From assembly GCA_947165045.1 (NCBI GenBank), contig CAMUYW010000015.1, positions 1 to 56,781 on the forward strand: 56,781 nt of DNA, in the 5' to 3' direction. Under the pieces are notes generated by a model that searched no databases, was not told the DNA's origin, and saw only the letters and a program-made list of their open reading frames with translations. This document shows positions 44,106-52,125 of this stretch, in pieces. This DNA is from an uncultured Fibrobacter sp. (lineage in GTDB: Bacteria > Fibrobacterota > Fibrobacteria > Fibrobacterales > Fibrobacteraceae). Made by a program: the position numbers and the translations under genes. Positions within the stretch are counted from its first letter, which is position 1; each line of letters opens with the position of its first letter.

Positions 44106-45515
44106 CTATTTGACAGAAACTCGTTTAGTTAGGCTCGAGAATCCGCTTTGGACGCGTATGACGTAGAATCCTTCTGCAATGGTGGAGAGGTCAAAGACGC
44201 CCTTGCTGTTTTCGTCGCTGAAAATCGGGCGGCCTTGCATGTCGAATACGTCTATTTTTGCGGTCTTGGAACCTGTCACAAAAAGCGTGCGGCCAGCAAG
44301 TTGCATGGAAATGCTGCTCGGCGAGATGAACTGCTTGATAGCGTCGGTGGAATCCTTCTTAGTTGAGTCCTTTGCGGTTGTATCTTTTTTGGTCGTGTCC
44401 GTGGCGACCGTGTCCTTCTTGGACGTGTCCTGCGGAGGTTCGTATGTTTGGAGTCTCACTAGAATACTGTCATAGGCGGGCTTCGGTTTCAAATTGTCGT
44501 CGTAGATAAGGCCTTTTTGTCTGTTCAGGCCGCTCAGCCAGCTCCATTTATCGGATACGCCCCAAATCAGGTAGGTGTCAGCGTTCGGTTCTTCGAGGAT
44601 AATATCCAAGTATTGACGGAACGTTTGTCCTTGGCGTTCGAGGTCGCTCTTGCTCACGTTGATGCCGCTCTTGAATCCGATATCAAGTTCGGTGATTTTC
44701 AACTTGACATTGAGTTTGGCGAGTTCCTTGGCGAGAGAGCGGAGACTGTCCGGAGAACCGATAAAGTGCTTATCTGTGGTGGTGTCTTCGACATGCGTCT
44801 GTGAACCCACGCAATGGATAGGAATGCCGTTTGCAACCCAGCGCTTCACCTGCTCCAGCAAGAAGCCTGCCTTGGCCTTTGGGTTGACGCCTTGTTCGAG
44901 GTTGTAGTCGTTATAGCAGAGTTCTGCATCCGGGTCAACTTCGTGAGTCCACACAAAAGCAGAGTCGATAAATTCAGGACCGATACCCTGGTACCACACA
45001 GAGCCGGTGCGCCACTGAGGTTCGTTGTTGCTGATGGCTTCGTTTACCACGTCCCATTCGTCAATCTGGCCTTTCCAATGGCCGACGACATTTTTAATGT
45101 GGTTCTTGAGCACGGAAAGCAACTTTTGCTTGTTGCCCTTGTAGTTGTTGACCCAGTTCGGAACCTGGCTGTGCCAAGCAAGAGCATGGCCGCGCACACG
45201 CATGCCGTTTGCTTTGGCATACTTGAGCATTTTGTCGCCATTGTTGTAGTTGAAACGGTTTTCGCTAGGCTCGGTGGCGTCGAACTTCATTTCGTTTTCG
45301 GCAACGACGATGTTGAATTGCTGCTTGTGAATCTGTTCGTAATTGCCTGGTAGCCCGCCGCTGAACCATTGCGAATTCAGAATGGCGCCGATGTAGATGT
45401 TGTTTTTCTCGGCAAGCGATCTAAGGGTTTCGTCTGCGGCTAAGGCATTTGAAATTCCTGCACCTAAAAGGGCTGTGCTGAACACAAGACCCGCTAAAGC
45501 ATGAGCCTTTTTCAT
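44106..45515 (-). CDS. GH10 endo-beta-1,4-xylanase, paralog
   Basis: 469 residues, paralogous to the neighbouring xylanase. Signal peptide MKKAHALAGLVFSTALLGAG with likely cleavage after NALA. VVAENEMKFDATEPSENRF, RGHALAWHSQVPNWVNNYKG, WDVVNEAI (acid/base Glu near residue 157) and ITELDIG (nucleophile Glu near 275) are conserved. Unlike its neighbour, the linker is a Lys/Asp/Thr repeat (TTKKDTTAKDSTKKDST). The C-terminal domain (MQLAGRTLFVTG, IDVFDMQGRPIFS, LSTIAEGFYVIRV, KRVSVK) is nearly the same as in the paralog. AGAGGAG precedes the ATG. Divergent from the lipoprotein at 45827. Confidence 0.93.
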   Translation of the reverse strand: MKKAHALAGLVFSTALLGAGISNALAADETLRSLAEKNNIYIGAILNSQWFSGGLPGNYEQIHKQQFNIVVAENEMKFDATEPSENRFNYNNGDKMLKYAKANGMRVRGHALAWHSQVPNWVNNYKGNKQKLLSVLKNHIKNVVGHWKGQIDEWDVVNEAISNNEPQWRTGSVWYQGIGPEFIDSAFVWTHEVDPDAELCYNDYNLEQGVNPKAKAGFLLEQVKRWVANGIPIHCVGSQTHVEDTTTDKHFIGSPDSLRSLAKELAKLNVKLKITELDIGFKSGINVSKSDLERQGQTFRQYLDIILEEPNADTYLIWGVSDKWSWLSGLNRQKGLIYDDNLKPKPAYDSILVRLQTYEPPQDTSKKDTVATDTTKKDTTAKDSTKKDSTDAIKQFISPSSISMQLAGRTLFVTGSKTAKIDVFDMQGRPIFSDENSKGVFDLSTIAEGFYVIRVQSGFSSLTKRVSVK

Positions 45516-45667
45516 TTTGTACTCCTCTAGTAATCCCTAATCCTATTGTATACCCGAATTCAAAAATACACAAAAAGTTTGATGAAAGATGTAAACAAAA
45601 ATATGCGAGATTGTGAGGAACAAAGTAATGGGACTAATATATAGGGGTGGTTTGGAACGCTGTTACC

Positions 45668-45691
45668 TATATGCTACAAATGTAGCATATA
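45668..45691. promoter_or_regulatory. Inverted repeat in the xylanase/lipoprotein divergent gap
   Basis: TATATGCTAC (45668-45677) and GTAGCATATA (45682-45691) are perfect 10-bp arms around AAAT. No T-tract follows, so a protein-binding site is more likely than a terminator. It lies in the 311-bp gap, 75 bp upstream of the -35 box at 45766. Confidence 0.55.
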
Positions 45692-45765
45692 TAAATATTT
45701 TTGAATTTTATTGTTTAAATATGTGGATTTTTGTTGAAAAATAGATATTTTGTTGCATAAATATA

Positions 45766-45794
45766 TTGACTTGTTTGGCGCGCTGTTGTATATT
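45766..45794 (+). promoter_or_regulatory. Promoter of the lipoprotein pair at 45827
   Basis: TTGACT (45766-45771), 17-bp spacer, TATATT (45789-45794). TAAGGAG follows at 45813-45819 and the ATG at 45827. The rest of this 311-bp gap is AT-rich with no gene visible. Confidence 0.7.
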
Positions 45795-45826
45795 TACAGT
45801 TGTAAAAAATGGTTAAGGAGACGTTT

Positions 45827-46864
45827 ATGAAACGTACGGTGTTGCCTTTAGGGGCTTTGCTTTTTATGATTGCCTGTGGCGATGATTCAACAAGTGCAAA
45901 TTATCAGTGGGCGGAGGATACGTCATCTTCGAGTAAAAACGTCTCGTCATCTTCGACGGAAAATGCGTCGTCATCCTCGACTGAGCCTGCCCTGAGTTCC
46001 AGCGAAGGATCCAGTAGCAGTTCAATGTATTCTATCAGCTCTTCGAACTTTCAGAATGGCGAATCTTCATCGAGTGTCGCAGCGTCTTCTTCGAGCAAAA
46101 TTGTCTCGTCTTCATCGAGTGTTGCGGCATCTTCGTCGAGCATCGCGCCGTTCTCAAGTTCCTCATGGATTGCTTCGAGCTCATCGAGCTCTCGCAATGA
46201 CGTAAATAGCTCGTCGAGTGAGACGCTTTCATCATCGTCTAGCGTCGTGCTATCCTCTTCGAGCGAGATTGCTTCTTCCTCAAGTGAAATCCTTACGGAT
46301 CCTTCGAAAATTTTTGAAATTCGCAAACCGCAAGCAGGTGTGCTCCCGTGTGAAATTCCTTGGGGTGGCGATGAAGTCCAAAGGGATACGCTCTCTCAAC
46401 ATGATGTCATTTGCGCTTACGACTACAATGGCGAAAAAGGTTTCCTATATGTTCAGTTGACGCCAAATTCCTGCGCTGGGGGAATGTCTATTACTCCAGG
46501 GAGTTACAATGTTGACAAAGCGGAGTTCTATATCAATGGAAAATTTGCGGATGTCTCGAATGTTGATTACGAATGGGGTGGAAATCATCATGTAGAAAGA
46601 TTACAGTTTGTGTATAAGGGAAACGTCTTTCGCTATTCTCAATCGACAATGGGATGGGGCGGTCGCCCTTGCCAAAATATGGATTGTTTGAAGGTCTTTG
46701 AATCCGATGGAAAAACTTATATTGAAAATGGATGTAATGAACGAAGTCTCCCAATCGTTTGCAGAAATGTGAATGGAAACGGTGAAATAGTTTCCGATTT
46801 TACGGATACGTACAAGGTTTGTGAGGGTGACCCGCGTACATTGGGCTATGATGTTGAATACTAA
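45827..46864 (+). CDS. Lipoprotein with very long Ser-rich linker and unknown C-terminal domain
   Basis: 345 residues; ATG at 45827 with TAAGGAG 7 nt upstream. Lipobox MIACGDD. Residues about 30-160 are almost entirely Ser-rich units (ASSSS, VSSSS, EIASSSSE), encoded by repeated TCGTCATCTTCGA-type sequence. The C-terminal 180 residues are Cys/Trp/Gly-rich (GVLPCEIPWGGDEV, SCAGGMSITPGSYNVDKAEF, GWGGRPCQNMDC) and likely a compact disulfide-bonded domain; I recognise no family. Probably co-transcribed with the dikinase-like lipoprotein 30 nt downstream. Confidence 0.75.
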   Translation: MKRTVLPLGALLFMIACGDDSTSANYQWAEDTSSSSKNVSSSSTENASSSSTEPALSSSEGSSSSSMYSISSSNFQNGESSSSVAASSSSKIVSSSSSVAASSSSIAPFSSSSWIASSSSSSRNDVNSSSSETLSSSSSVVLSSSSEIASSSSEILTDPSKIFEIRKPQAGVLPCEIPWGGDEVQRDTLSQHDVICAYDYNGEKGFLYVQLTPNSCAGGMSITPGSYNVDKAEFYINGKFADVSNVDYEWGGNHHVERLQFVYKGNVFRYSQSTMGWGGRPCQNMDCLKVFESDGKTYIENGCNERSLPIVCRNVNGNGEIVSDFTDTYKVCEGDPRTLGYDVEY

Positions 46865-46894
46865 ATAGTATTTTGTTACTGTGGGGACGTGCTT

Positions 46895-49093
46895 ATGAAG
46901 TTCTGTGATTTGTTGCTCGGCTGTATTTTGCTGTTCGTTGTCGCTTGCGGTGACGCGTCATCCTCGACTTCAGTCGAGAACCCATCAAGCAGTTCCTCTG
47001 AAGACGTCATCCTGAGCTCTAGCGAAGGATTCAGTAGCAGTTCTTCCAGCGATTCCCCGCTCCCAGTCTTCATTCAAAACGATGATCAATACACCGGCTT
47101 CTACAAACAAGACGGTTATGAATTGTTCCGCAAATTATCGTATCCATCCAAAACAGAAATGGGTGCGGGCTATTTGGTGAAAATTCTTATTAGCGATTTT
47201 GGTACGGACAGCGTTGAAGTTCATTTTATGAACTCGATGAAGTTCTATTATCATTATGATTTTGCTGAAATGGTGCTTGGCGATACGCGTTCGCTTGCTA
47301 CGTTCAATCAGGAAACGTACTTTAGTGCGGAGAAAAATACTGTCGCTGGAACTCTTGCGTATTATGCATCTGTCGATTCCATGATTGCGTTGACGTTCTT
47401 CCCGACGGATTATATAACGCCTGTGCAAGTCGCTGCTGTTTATAAATTAGTTCAAGAACGCTTGCTTTTCCTCAATTCGAGTGGCGCGAAAAATCGCTTG
47501 TTCTATATGCCGGCGGGCTCGACGGCGGAAAAGGCTGCTGCCGAATACGCCAATGAATTCAAGGTCGCGGATATTCCGGTTTACACGCATGCGCAATTGT
47601 TTGGTGATATTCCGTTCCAAATTATGAATACGGGAACGGCTTATGGCACGCTCCGCAAACTCACTGCTGCAGAACTTGACACGGCGATTGTTTCTTCGCA
47701 TGATATTTTGATTCTCGAAACGCTCCCTGCTGAAATTCCATTGGTCGCGGCGACGATCAGTAAAGATGCTCAGACTCCGCTTTCGCATGTGAATTTGGCT
47801 GCGAAGGCTCGCAAGACTCCGAACATTGCATTTAACGGAAATGAACTCCCTGACAGCTTGCTTGCGCTTTGCGGTAAGTTGGTGAAACTCGAAGTTAAAG
47901 CTAATTCTTATACGGTGGGCGAGGCGACTCTTGCAGATGCTCAAACTTTCTGGAATAAGAATGTACGCGATGCGGTTAAGTTGACATACGATTTGTCGGA
48001 TTCTGGCTTGATTGATTTTGCGAATTTGAAGTTCAGTTCGTCGAAGTCGGTGGGCGTTAAGGCGGCAAACCTTGCGGAACTCCACAAATTGCTTCCTGAA
48101 AATTCACCTGATGGATTTGCTGTGCCGTTCTACCATTACAGTAATTTTTTGAATTATGCGCAAGTGACCGAAGAATTGTGTGAACGCTCTTTTAACGACT
48201 GCGGAAAAGAAGGCCGCGCGTCAGATGTTTGTACGCAAGTGAAAACGGCGTGCGCTGGCGTCCTTCGGCAGGCTCAGGGCTCTGAATCAGCCGAAACGCC
48301 GCAAACCTCGCTCCGTAATTACATTAAAAATATTATCGCTCGCGAAGATTTTGCTGCTGATACGCGCTTGCGCAAAGCGATGCTCGATAACATTCGTTAC
48401 ATGTTCAAGCATATTCCTGTGGATAAGAATTTTGGTGATGCGCTTGATGCGAAAGTCCGTAATCTCTATGGCGAAGCCGGTGTGCGTTTGCGTTCTAGTA
48501 CGAATTCCGAAGACTTGAGCGACTTTAACGGTGCGGGGCTTTACAAGTCCGTCAAGGCGACTGCGCGCGAAAAGGATTTGCCTTCTGATGAAATTCGCAA
48601 GGTGTGGGCTTCTGTTTGGAGTTTCAAAGTATTTGAAGAACGCGCTCTCTGGAATATCGATCACATGTCGGTGCAGATGGCGGTGGCCGTCCATGAAGCT
48701 TTCCCGGATGAAGTGGCGAATGGCGTCATCATCACGCAGAACATCGCGGATTACTCGGTGGCGGGAATTTATGCAAATATTCAAGTTGGCGAAACTTCAA
48801 TCACGAATCCTGAAGGTGGTGAACTCCCGGAAATCATTTCCATCATCGAATCTCCGGCGCCGCAGCGTGGCGTCCAAACTGTGCTGTTGCAACATTCCTC
48901 GCTGAGTCCTGATTCACTGATTCTCACCGATGGCGAAATTTACCCGCTCTATCGATTCGTCCAGAAAATTCAAAATCGCTTTGCCTCATTGTACGACAAA
49001 AATCCTGATGCACTTGCTCTTGATATTGAATTCAAGGTCATGGGACCAGAGCGCAAGTTAATCTTTAAACAAGTCCGACCGTATGTCTTTTAA
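46895..49093 (+). CDS. Lipoprotein with glucan-water-dikinase/PPDK-like domains
   Basis: 732 residues; ATG at 46895 with GGGG 8 nt upstream (a GTG at 46889 is an alternative). Signal and lipobox LFVVACGD (Cys18), then a short Ser linker to about residue 58. A phosphohistidine-type segment TPLSHVNLAAKAR has His298, comparable to the SHVSVRAR site of glucan water dikinases. From about residue 385 a PPDK_N ATP-grasp domain follows (KSVGVKAANLAEL, RLRSSTNSEDLSDFNGAGLY, RKVWASVWSFKVFEERA, LIFKQVRPYVF at the end). His domain before ATP domain is the GWD order. A known GWD acts on intracellular glucan with ATP; lipid anchoring here is unexplained. Contains an in-frame REP-like copy at 47006-47035. 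Confidence 0.8.
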   Translation: MKFCDLLLGCILLFVVACGDASSSTSVENPSSSSSEDVILSSSEGFSSSSSSDSPLPVFIQNDDQYTGFYKQDGYELFRKLSYPSKTEMGAGYLVKILISDFGTDSVEVHFMNSMKFYYHYDFAEMVLGDTRSLATFNQETYFSAEKNTVAGTLAYYASVDSMIALTFFPTDYITPVQVAAVYKLVQERLLFLNSSGAKNRLFYMPAGSTAEKAAAEYANEFKVADIPVYTHAQLFGDIPFQIMNTGTAYGTLRKLTAAELDTAIVSSHDILILETLPAEIPLVAATISKDAQTPLSHVNLAAKARKTPNIAFNGNELPDSLLALCGKLVKLEVKANSYTVGEATLADAQTFWNKNVRDAVKLTYDLSDSGLIDFANLKFSSSKSVGVKAANLAELHKLLPENSPDGFAVPFYHYSNFLNYAQVTEELCERSFNDCGKEGRASDVCTQVKTACAGVLRQAQGSESAETPQTSLRNYIKNIIAREDFAADTRLRKAMLDNIRYMFKHIPVDKNFGDALDAKVRNLYGEAGVRLRSSTNSEDLSDFNGAGLYKSVKATAREKDLPSDEIRKVWASVWSFKVFEERALWNIDHMSVQMAVAVHEAFPDEVANGVIITQNIADYSVAGIYANIQVGETSITNPEGGELPEIISIIESPAPQRGVQTVLLQHSSLSPDSLILTDGEIYPLYRFVQKIQNRFASLYDKNPDALALDIEFKVMGPERKLIFKQVRPYVF
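47006..47035. repeat. REP-like element inside the dikinase-like lipoprotein gene
   Basis: GTCATCCTGAGCTCTAGCGA followed by AGGATTCAGT matches the intergenic repeat; it is translated as VILSSSEGFS within the Ser linker. Confidence 0.65.
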
Positions 49094-49102
49094 AGAATAA
49101 GG

Positions 49103-49606
49103 CTATTCCTGCTTTTGAATCAATTCGCATTTTGAGTCAGCGATGGCCTTGTAAAAACGTTTTCTTTTTGACAGCAAAATGGCTCTCTCTATTAGCACGA
49201 AAATGACACATGGAATAATGAGCGGCGGAAAAACTGCGGAACATAGGATTAAGGCGGAGATCGGAATGCATAGAATGATAGATGCTGTTTTGTCGCTAGC
49301 AACGTAAAAAAGAAAATTGTAGCAGTAAATAGCACTGAATGTTGAAAGAAAAGCTGCGATCGACACACCAAGCAAGATTGCAAAAGCTGCATCTCCGTAG
49401 CCGTTGTCCGCTGGTTCGCAGGCGAATGGAATGAGCAATAGTAATGGAATGAATGAAAATGCGATGGTGGCAATCTTGAATCCCAACGCAGCTTTTTTAG
49501 ATTGAACCCACAAGTCCTTGTTCTGCGGCTCTTCGAGTTTTTGCCTTTCGTTCTTTGTCAGATGCTGAACATATAAAATATTGAATGTGATTATGAATAA
49601 AAACAA
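49103..49606 (-). CDS. Small membrane protein, paralog of the next gene
   Basis: About 167 residues with three to four hydrophobic segments (IATIAFSFIPLLLLIPFA, FAILLGVSIAAFLSTFSAIY, IILCIPISALILCSAVFPPLIIPCVIFVLI). It aligns with the neighbour at 49696 over LTKNERQKLEE...KAALGFKIATI and the later helices. The start is uncertain: the frame opens with TTG at 49606 without a ribosome site, and by comparison with the paralog about ten N-terminal residues may be missing. Function unknown. Confidence 0.6.
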   Translation of the reverse strand: MFLFIITFNILYVQHLTKNERQKLEEPQNKDLWVQSKKAALGFKIATIAFSFIPLLLLIPFACEPADNGYGDAAFAILLGVSIAAFLSTFSAIYCYNFLFYVASDKTASIILCIPISALILCSAVFPPLIIPCVIFVLIERAILLSKRKRFYKAIADSKCELIQKQE

Positions 49607-49695
49607 TAAAATGAATGGACTGAAAAAACAAAAATAAGTCAGAAAGACGATGACAGGAGTATAAATGGCTTAATAAAAATCCATGGGAATTTTTT

Positions 49696-50226
49696 TTACT
49701 GGTTGTTTTGGTTTCTTTTGTTGAATTGCTTTCTTTTAAAATACAAAAGATATGCCATTATAATCAAAATAATTTCGTATGGTGCGACAAGAAGTACCCC
49801 GATAAAACCGCCGGCAATAAAAGCCAATAAGAATGCTATGATAAAAATGGGGATGAATGGAATAAACATAATGCCAAAAGCTTTTTCGATGCGGGTGGTG
49901 TAGAAAAGATAATTGTAGCTGTTGATGCAACAAAGTGATGAAATGATTATTGCTATAGATAAAAGAATTAGGAATATAAGGAGGTCATCCCCGGTAGAGT
50001 GTGTTGGCTTATCGAAGAGAAATGGGAAAAGTAATAGAAAGGGCATGGATACGGATACAATTGTGGCAATCTTGAAGCCTATGGCTGCTTTGACGAATTG
50101 AATGGGCAAGCTCGTTTGCTGTTGCTCGAATGCTTGTCTTTCTTTTTTAGTTATTAGCTTTGCAAATACGAATGTAATTATGGGAAGCGTAAAAACGAAA
50201 AATAAAGCGATGATTATCATTTCCAA
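49696..50226 (-). CDS. Small membrane protein, paralog of the previous gene
   Basis: 176 residues with four hydrophobic segments and a basic tail (LLYFKRKQFNKRNQ). Shares TKKERQAFEQQ...KAAIGFKIATIVSVSMPFLLLFPF with the gene at 49103. Starts at TTG 50226 (AAGGAG 5 nt upstream) or ATG 50220. No family recognised. Tandem duplication with strong divergence; possibly co-transcribed. Confidence 0.65.
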   Translation of the reverse strand: MEMIIIALFFVFTLPIITFVFAKLITKKERQAFEQQQTSLPIQFVKAAIGFKIATIVSVSMPFLLLFPFLFDKPTHSTGDDLLIFLILLSIAIIISSLCCINSYNYLFYTTRIEKAFGIMFIPFIPIFIIAFLLAFIAGGFIGVLLVAPYEIILIIMAYLLYFKRKQFNKRNQNNQ

Positions 50227-50289
50227 TGAGTCTCCTTCTTGTTAAAAATAAATATCTTTTTTCTTGAAAAGTTTAATTTGGAGGTCCTT

Positions 50290-51195
50290 ATGTCCCGTTC
50301 CTTGAAATTTGCTCTCGCTGTGTCGGCGGTATTTGCCGCATCTGCATTCTTCACTGCCTGCGAAAAGCAGGAATCGCAAACGAATTCACAAGCTAAAGTA
50401 CAAATTGCGCCGGTTGCTGAGGTCGCGAAACCCGCAACAAAGTCTGTGGTTGTTTATTTCTCGCAGACGGGTGCCACCAAAAAGTTGGCGCAAATTTTCA
50501 AGGAAGCTCGCAATGCTGATGAAGTGGAACTTAAACTTGTAAAGTCGTTTCCTTCGACTTACGACAGCACGATTGCCGAAGTCCGTGCCGAACGCGAAAG
50601 CAAACAGTGGCCCGCTCTCGTGAATGCAAAGGTGGAACTTGCCAAGTATGATACGGTGTTCCTCGGATATCCGATTATGTTCGGGACGTTTACGACTCCG
50701 ATTTACACGTTCCTCGAAGCGAACGATTTGAGTGGCAAGGTCGTGGTGCCGTTCTGCACTTACGGTAGCGGCGGTCGCAAGGCTAGCGCAGTCGAACTCA
50801 AAACGCTTGAACCGAATGCAAACGTGACGCTCGCTTATGGAATTTCAAACAAGCGAATTAATGCTGAAGGCGGTATTGAAAAGGCGAAGGAAGAAGTCGC
50901 CGCGTTCTTTGGAAATCTCGAAACTGGCAAGACCGAAGAAATGCTTTGCGGAGGCTTCTCGGAACAACGCCCGCTCACTGCAGAAGATTCTGCCGTGTTC
51001 ACTGCTGCCACCAAGGATTATGCTTACTTGGGCTTGAAACCGCTTAGTGTCTCGACGCAAGTTGTTGCTGGGATGAACTACCTCTTCGTTTGCGAAATGA
51101 AGGCTTTCGGTGGCCCCGCAACGCAGACGAATGTCAAGATTTTCAAGCCGCTTCCGGGCCGTGGCGAACCTGAATTAATTGTCGTCGAAAAGTAA
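50290..51195 (+). CDS. Flavodoxin-like lipoprotein
   Basis: 301 residues; ATG at 50290 with GGAGG upstream. Lipobox FFTACEK. After a Lys/Gln linker, KSVVVYFSQTGATKKLAQIF is a flavodoxin phosphate-binding loop (SQTGATKKLA), and TVFLGYPIMFGTFTTPIYTFL plus VVPFCTYGSGG are the flavin-contacting loops. The C-terminal 80 residues (about 220 on) form an extra domain ending NVKIFKPLPGRGEPELIVVEK. An exported flavodoxin-fold protein would need FMN outside the cytoplasm; similar lipoproteins with this fold are known but their role is unclear. Confidence 0.82.
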   Translation: MSRSLKFALAVSAVFAASAFFTACEKQESQTNSQAKVQIAPVAEVAKPATKSVVVYFSQTGATKKLAQIFKEARNADEVELKLVKSFPSTYDSTIAEVRAERESKQWPALVNAKVELAKYDTVFLGYPIMFGTFTTPIYTFLEANDLSGKVVVPFCTYGSGGRKASAVELKTLEPNANVTLAYGISNKRINAEGGIEKAKEEVAAFFGNLETGKTEEMLCGGFSEQRPLTAEDSAVFTAATKDYAYLGLKPLSVSTQVVAGMNYLFVCEMKAFGGPATQTNVKIFKPLPGRGEPELIVVEK

Positions 51196-51219
51196 ACTTG
51201 TGATTGTTACCTTGGAACA

Positions 51220-51250
51220 GTCATTCTCGGAGCGAAGCGCAGGGAATCCA
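51220..51250. repeat. REP-like element
   Basis: GTCATTCTCGGAGCGAAGCG then CAGGGAATCCA, a divergent copy of the GTCATyCT...GGATCC repeat, located between two plus-strand genes. Confidence 0.5.
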
Positions 51251-51289
51251 TACATTCCAAGTCGAAGAATCTAGAGCAGGCTTTTTTAT

Positions 51290-51877
51290 ATGAATTATTT
51301 AGCTTCCGTAATCTCTCTCGTCCTTGCTGCCTCAAGCCTCTCCTTCGCAGCTCCAAAAGCAAAAAAGCAGGAACTCAAGGATCCGCGCGATAAGCAAAAA
51401 TATCGTCTTGTGAAAATTGCCGACCGCACTTGGATGGCGGACAACTTGAACTTCAAAATGTCCGGCAGCACATGCTATCGAGAAGACGATGATAATTGCA
51501 TGGTCTACGGTCGCCTCTACACTTGGGAAGCGGCCAAGTCCGCTTGCCCTGCCGGGTTCCGCTTGCCGACAAACGAAGACTTCGAAAGCTTGTGGAAAGC
51601 CGCTGGCGGTGATTTTAATGCGGGTTATTTAATCAAGGCAAATTACGGATGGTCCGGCGAAACAAACGGAAGCGATACGCTCAAATTCAGCGCCATGCCG
51701 GCCGGCAACATGTTCGATGATGGAACTTACGGCAACGAAAGCAAGTTCGCGTTCTTCTGGAGTGCAAGCACCGAAGGTAACGAAGCCTCGGTGTGGTATC
51801 TCTCCTCAAAATCCATGGGCTTCAGCTACATGATGAAACCGATAACATTTGGTTTTTCGGTGAGATGCGTGCAGTAA
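51290..51877 (+). CDS. Secreted protein with Fibrobacter major paralogous domain
   Basis: 195 residues. Signal peptide MNYLASVISLVLAASSLSFA, cleaved after SFA, without a lipobox, so periplasmic or surface released rather than lipid-anchored. The domain shows DRTWMADNLNFK, YGRLYTWEAAKSACPAGFRLP, FFWSASTEG and FGFSVRCVQ, the same order as in the lipoprotein at 2660. It is shorter because the Lys-rich insert of that paralog is absent. Function unknown. Confidence 0.87.
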   Translation: MNYLASVISLVLAASSLSFAAPKAKKQELKDPRDKQKYRLVKIADRTWMADNLNFKMSGSTCYREDDDNCMVYGRLYTWEAAKSACPAGFRLPTNEDFESLWKAAGGDFNAGYLIKANYGWSGETNGSDTLKFSAMPAGNMFDDGTYGNESKFAFFWSASTEGNEASVWYLSSKSMGFSYMMKPITFGFSVRCVQ

Positions 51878-52125
51878 ATATAAAAATACGTTTTTTGGCG
51901 GAATAGTTGCTTTAATTCTCAATTTACAGCATTAAAAAACTGAATCGAAAATGAATTTATTCGTTTTCGATTTTTTTTTGTTAAAAAAAGTAAAAATAAA
52001 AAAAGTGATGAGCAATAATTAAATGTTTTGCAATTAAATAAGAGAGAACTCGAAATTGACATTTTTAGAAAATGATGCTTTCGGGTTTGAAGAAAAAAAC
52101 AAAAAAGAAAAACCAAGGAGAAAAA

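Noticed and set aside
45920..46290. Repeated TCGTCATCTTCGA-type units as a CRISPR or satellite array
   Set aside because: They keep a coding frame and translate to Ser-rich linker; spacing is irregular and there are no unique spacers.
46895..49093. Calling the gene pyruvate phosphate dikinase or PEP synthase
   Set aside because: The C-terminal TIM-barrel of those enzymes is absent and the His segment comes before the ATP domain, unlike PPDK/PPS.
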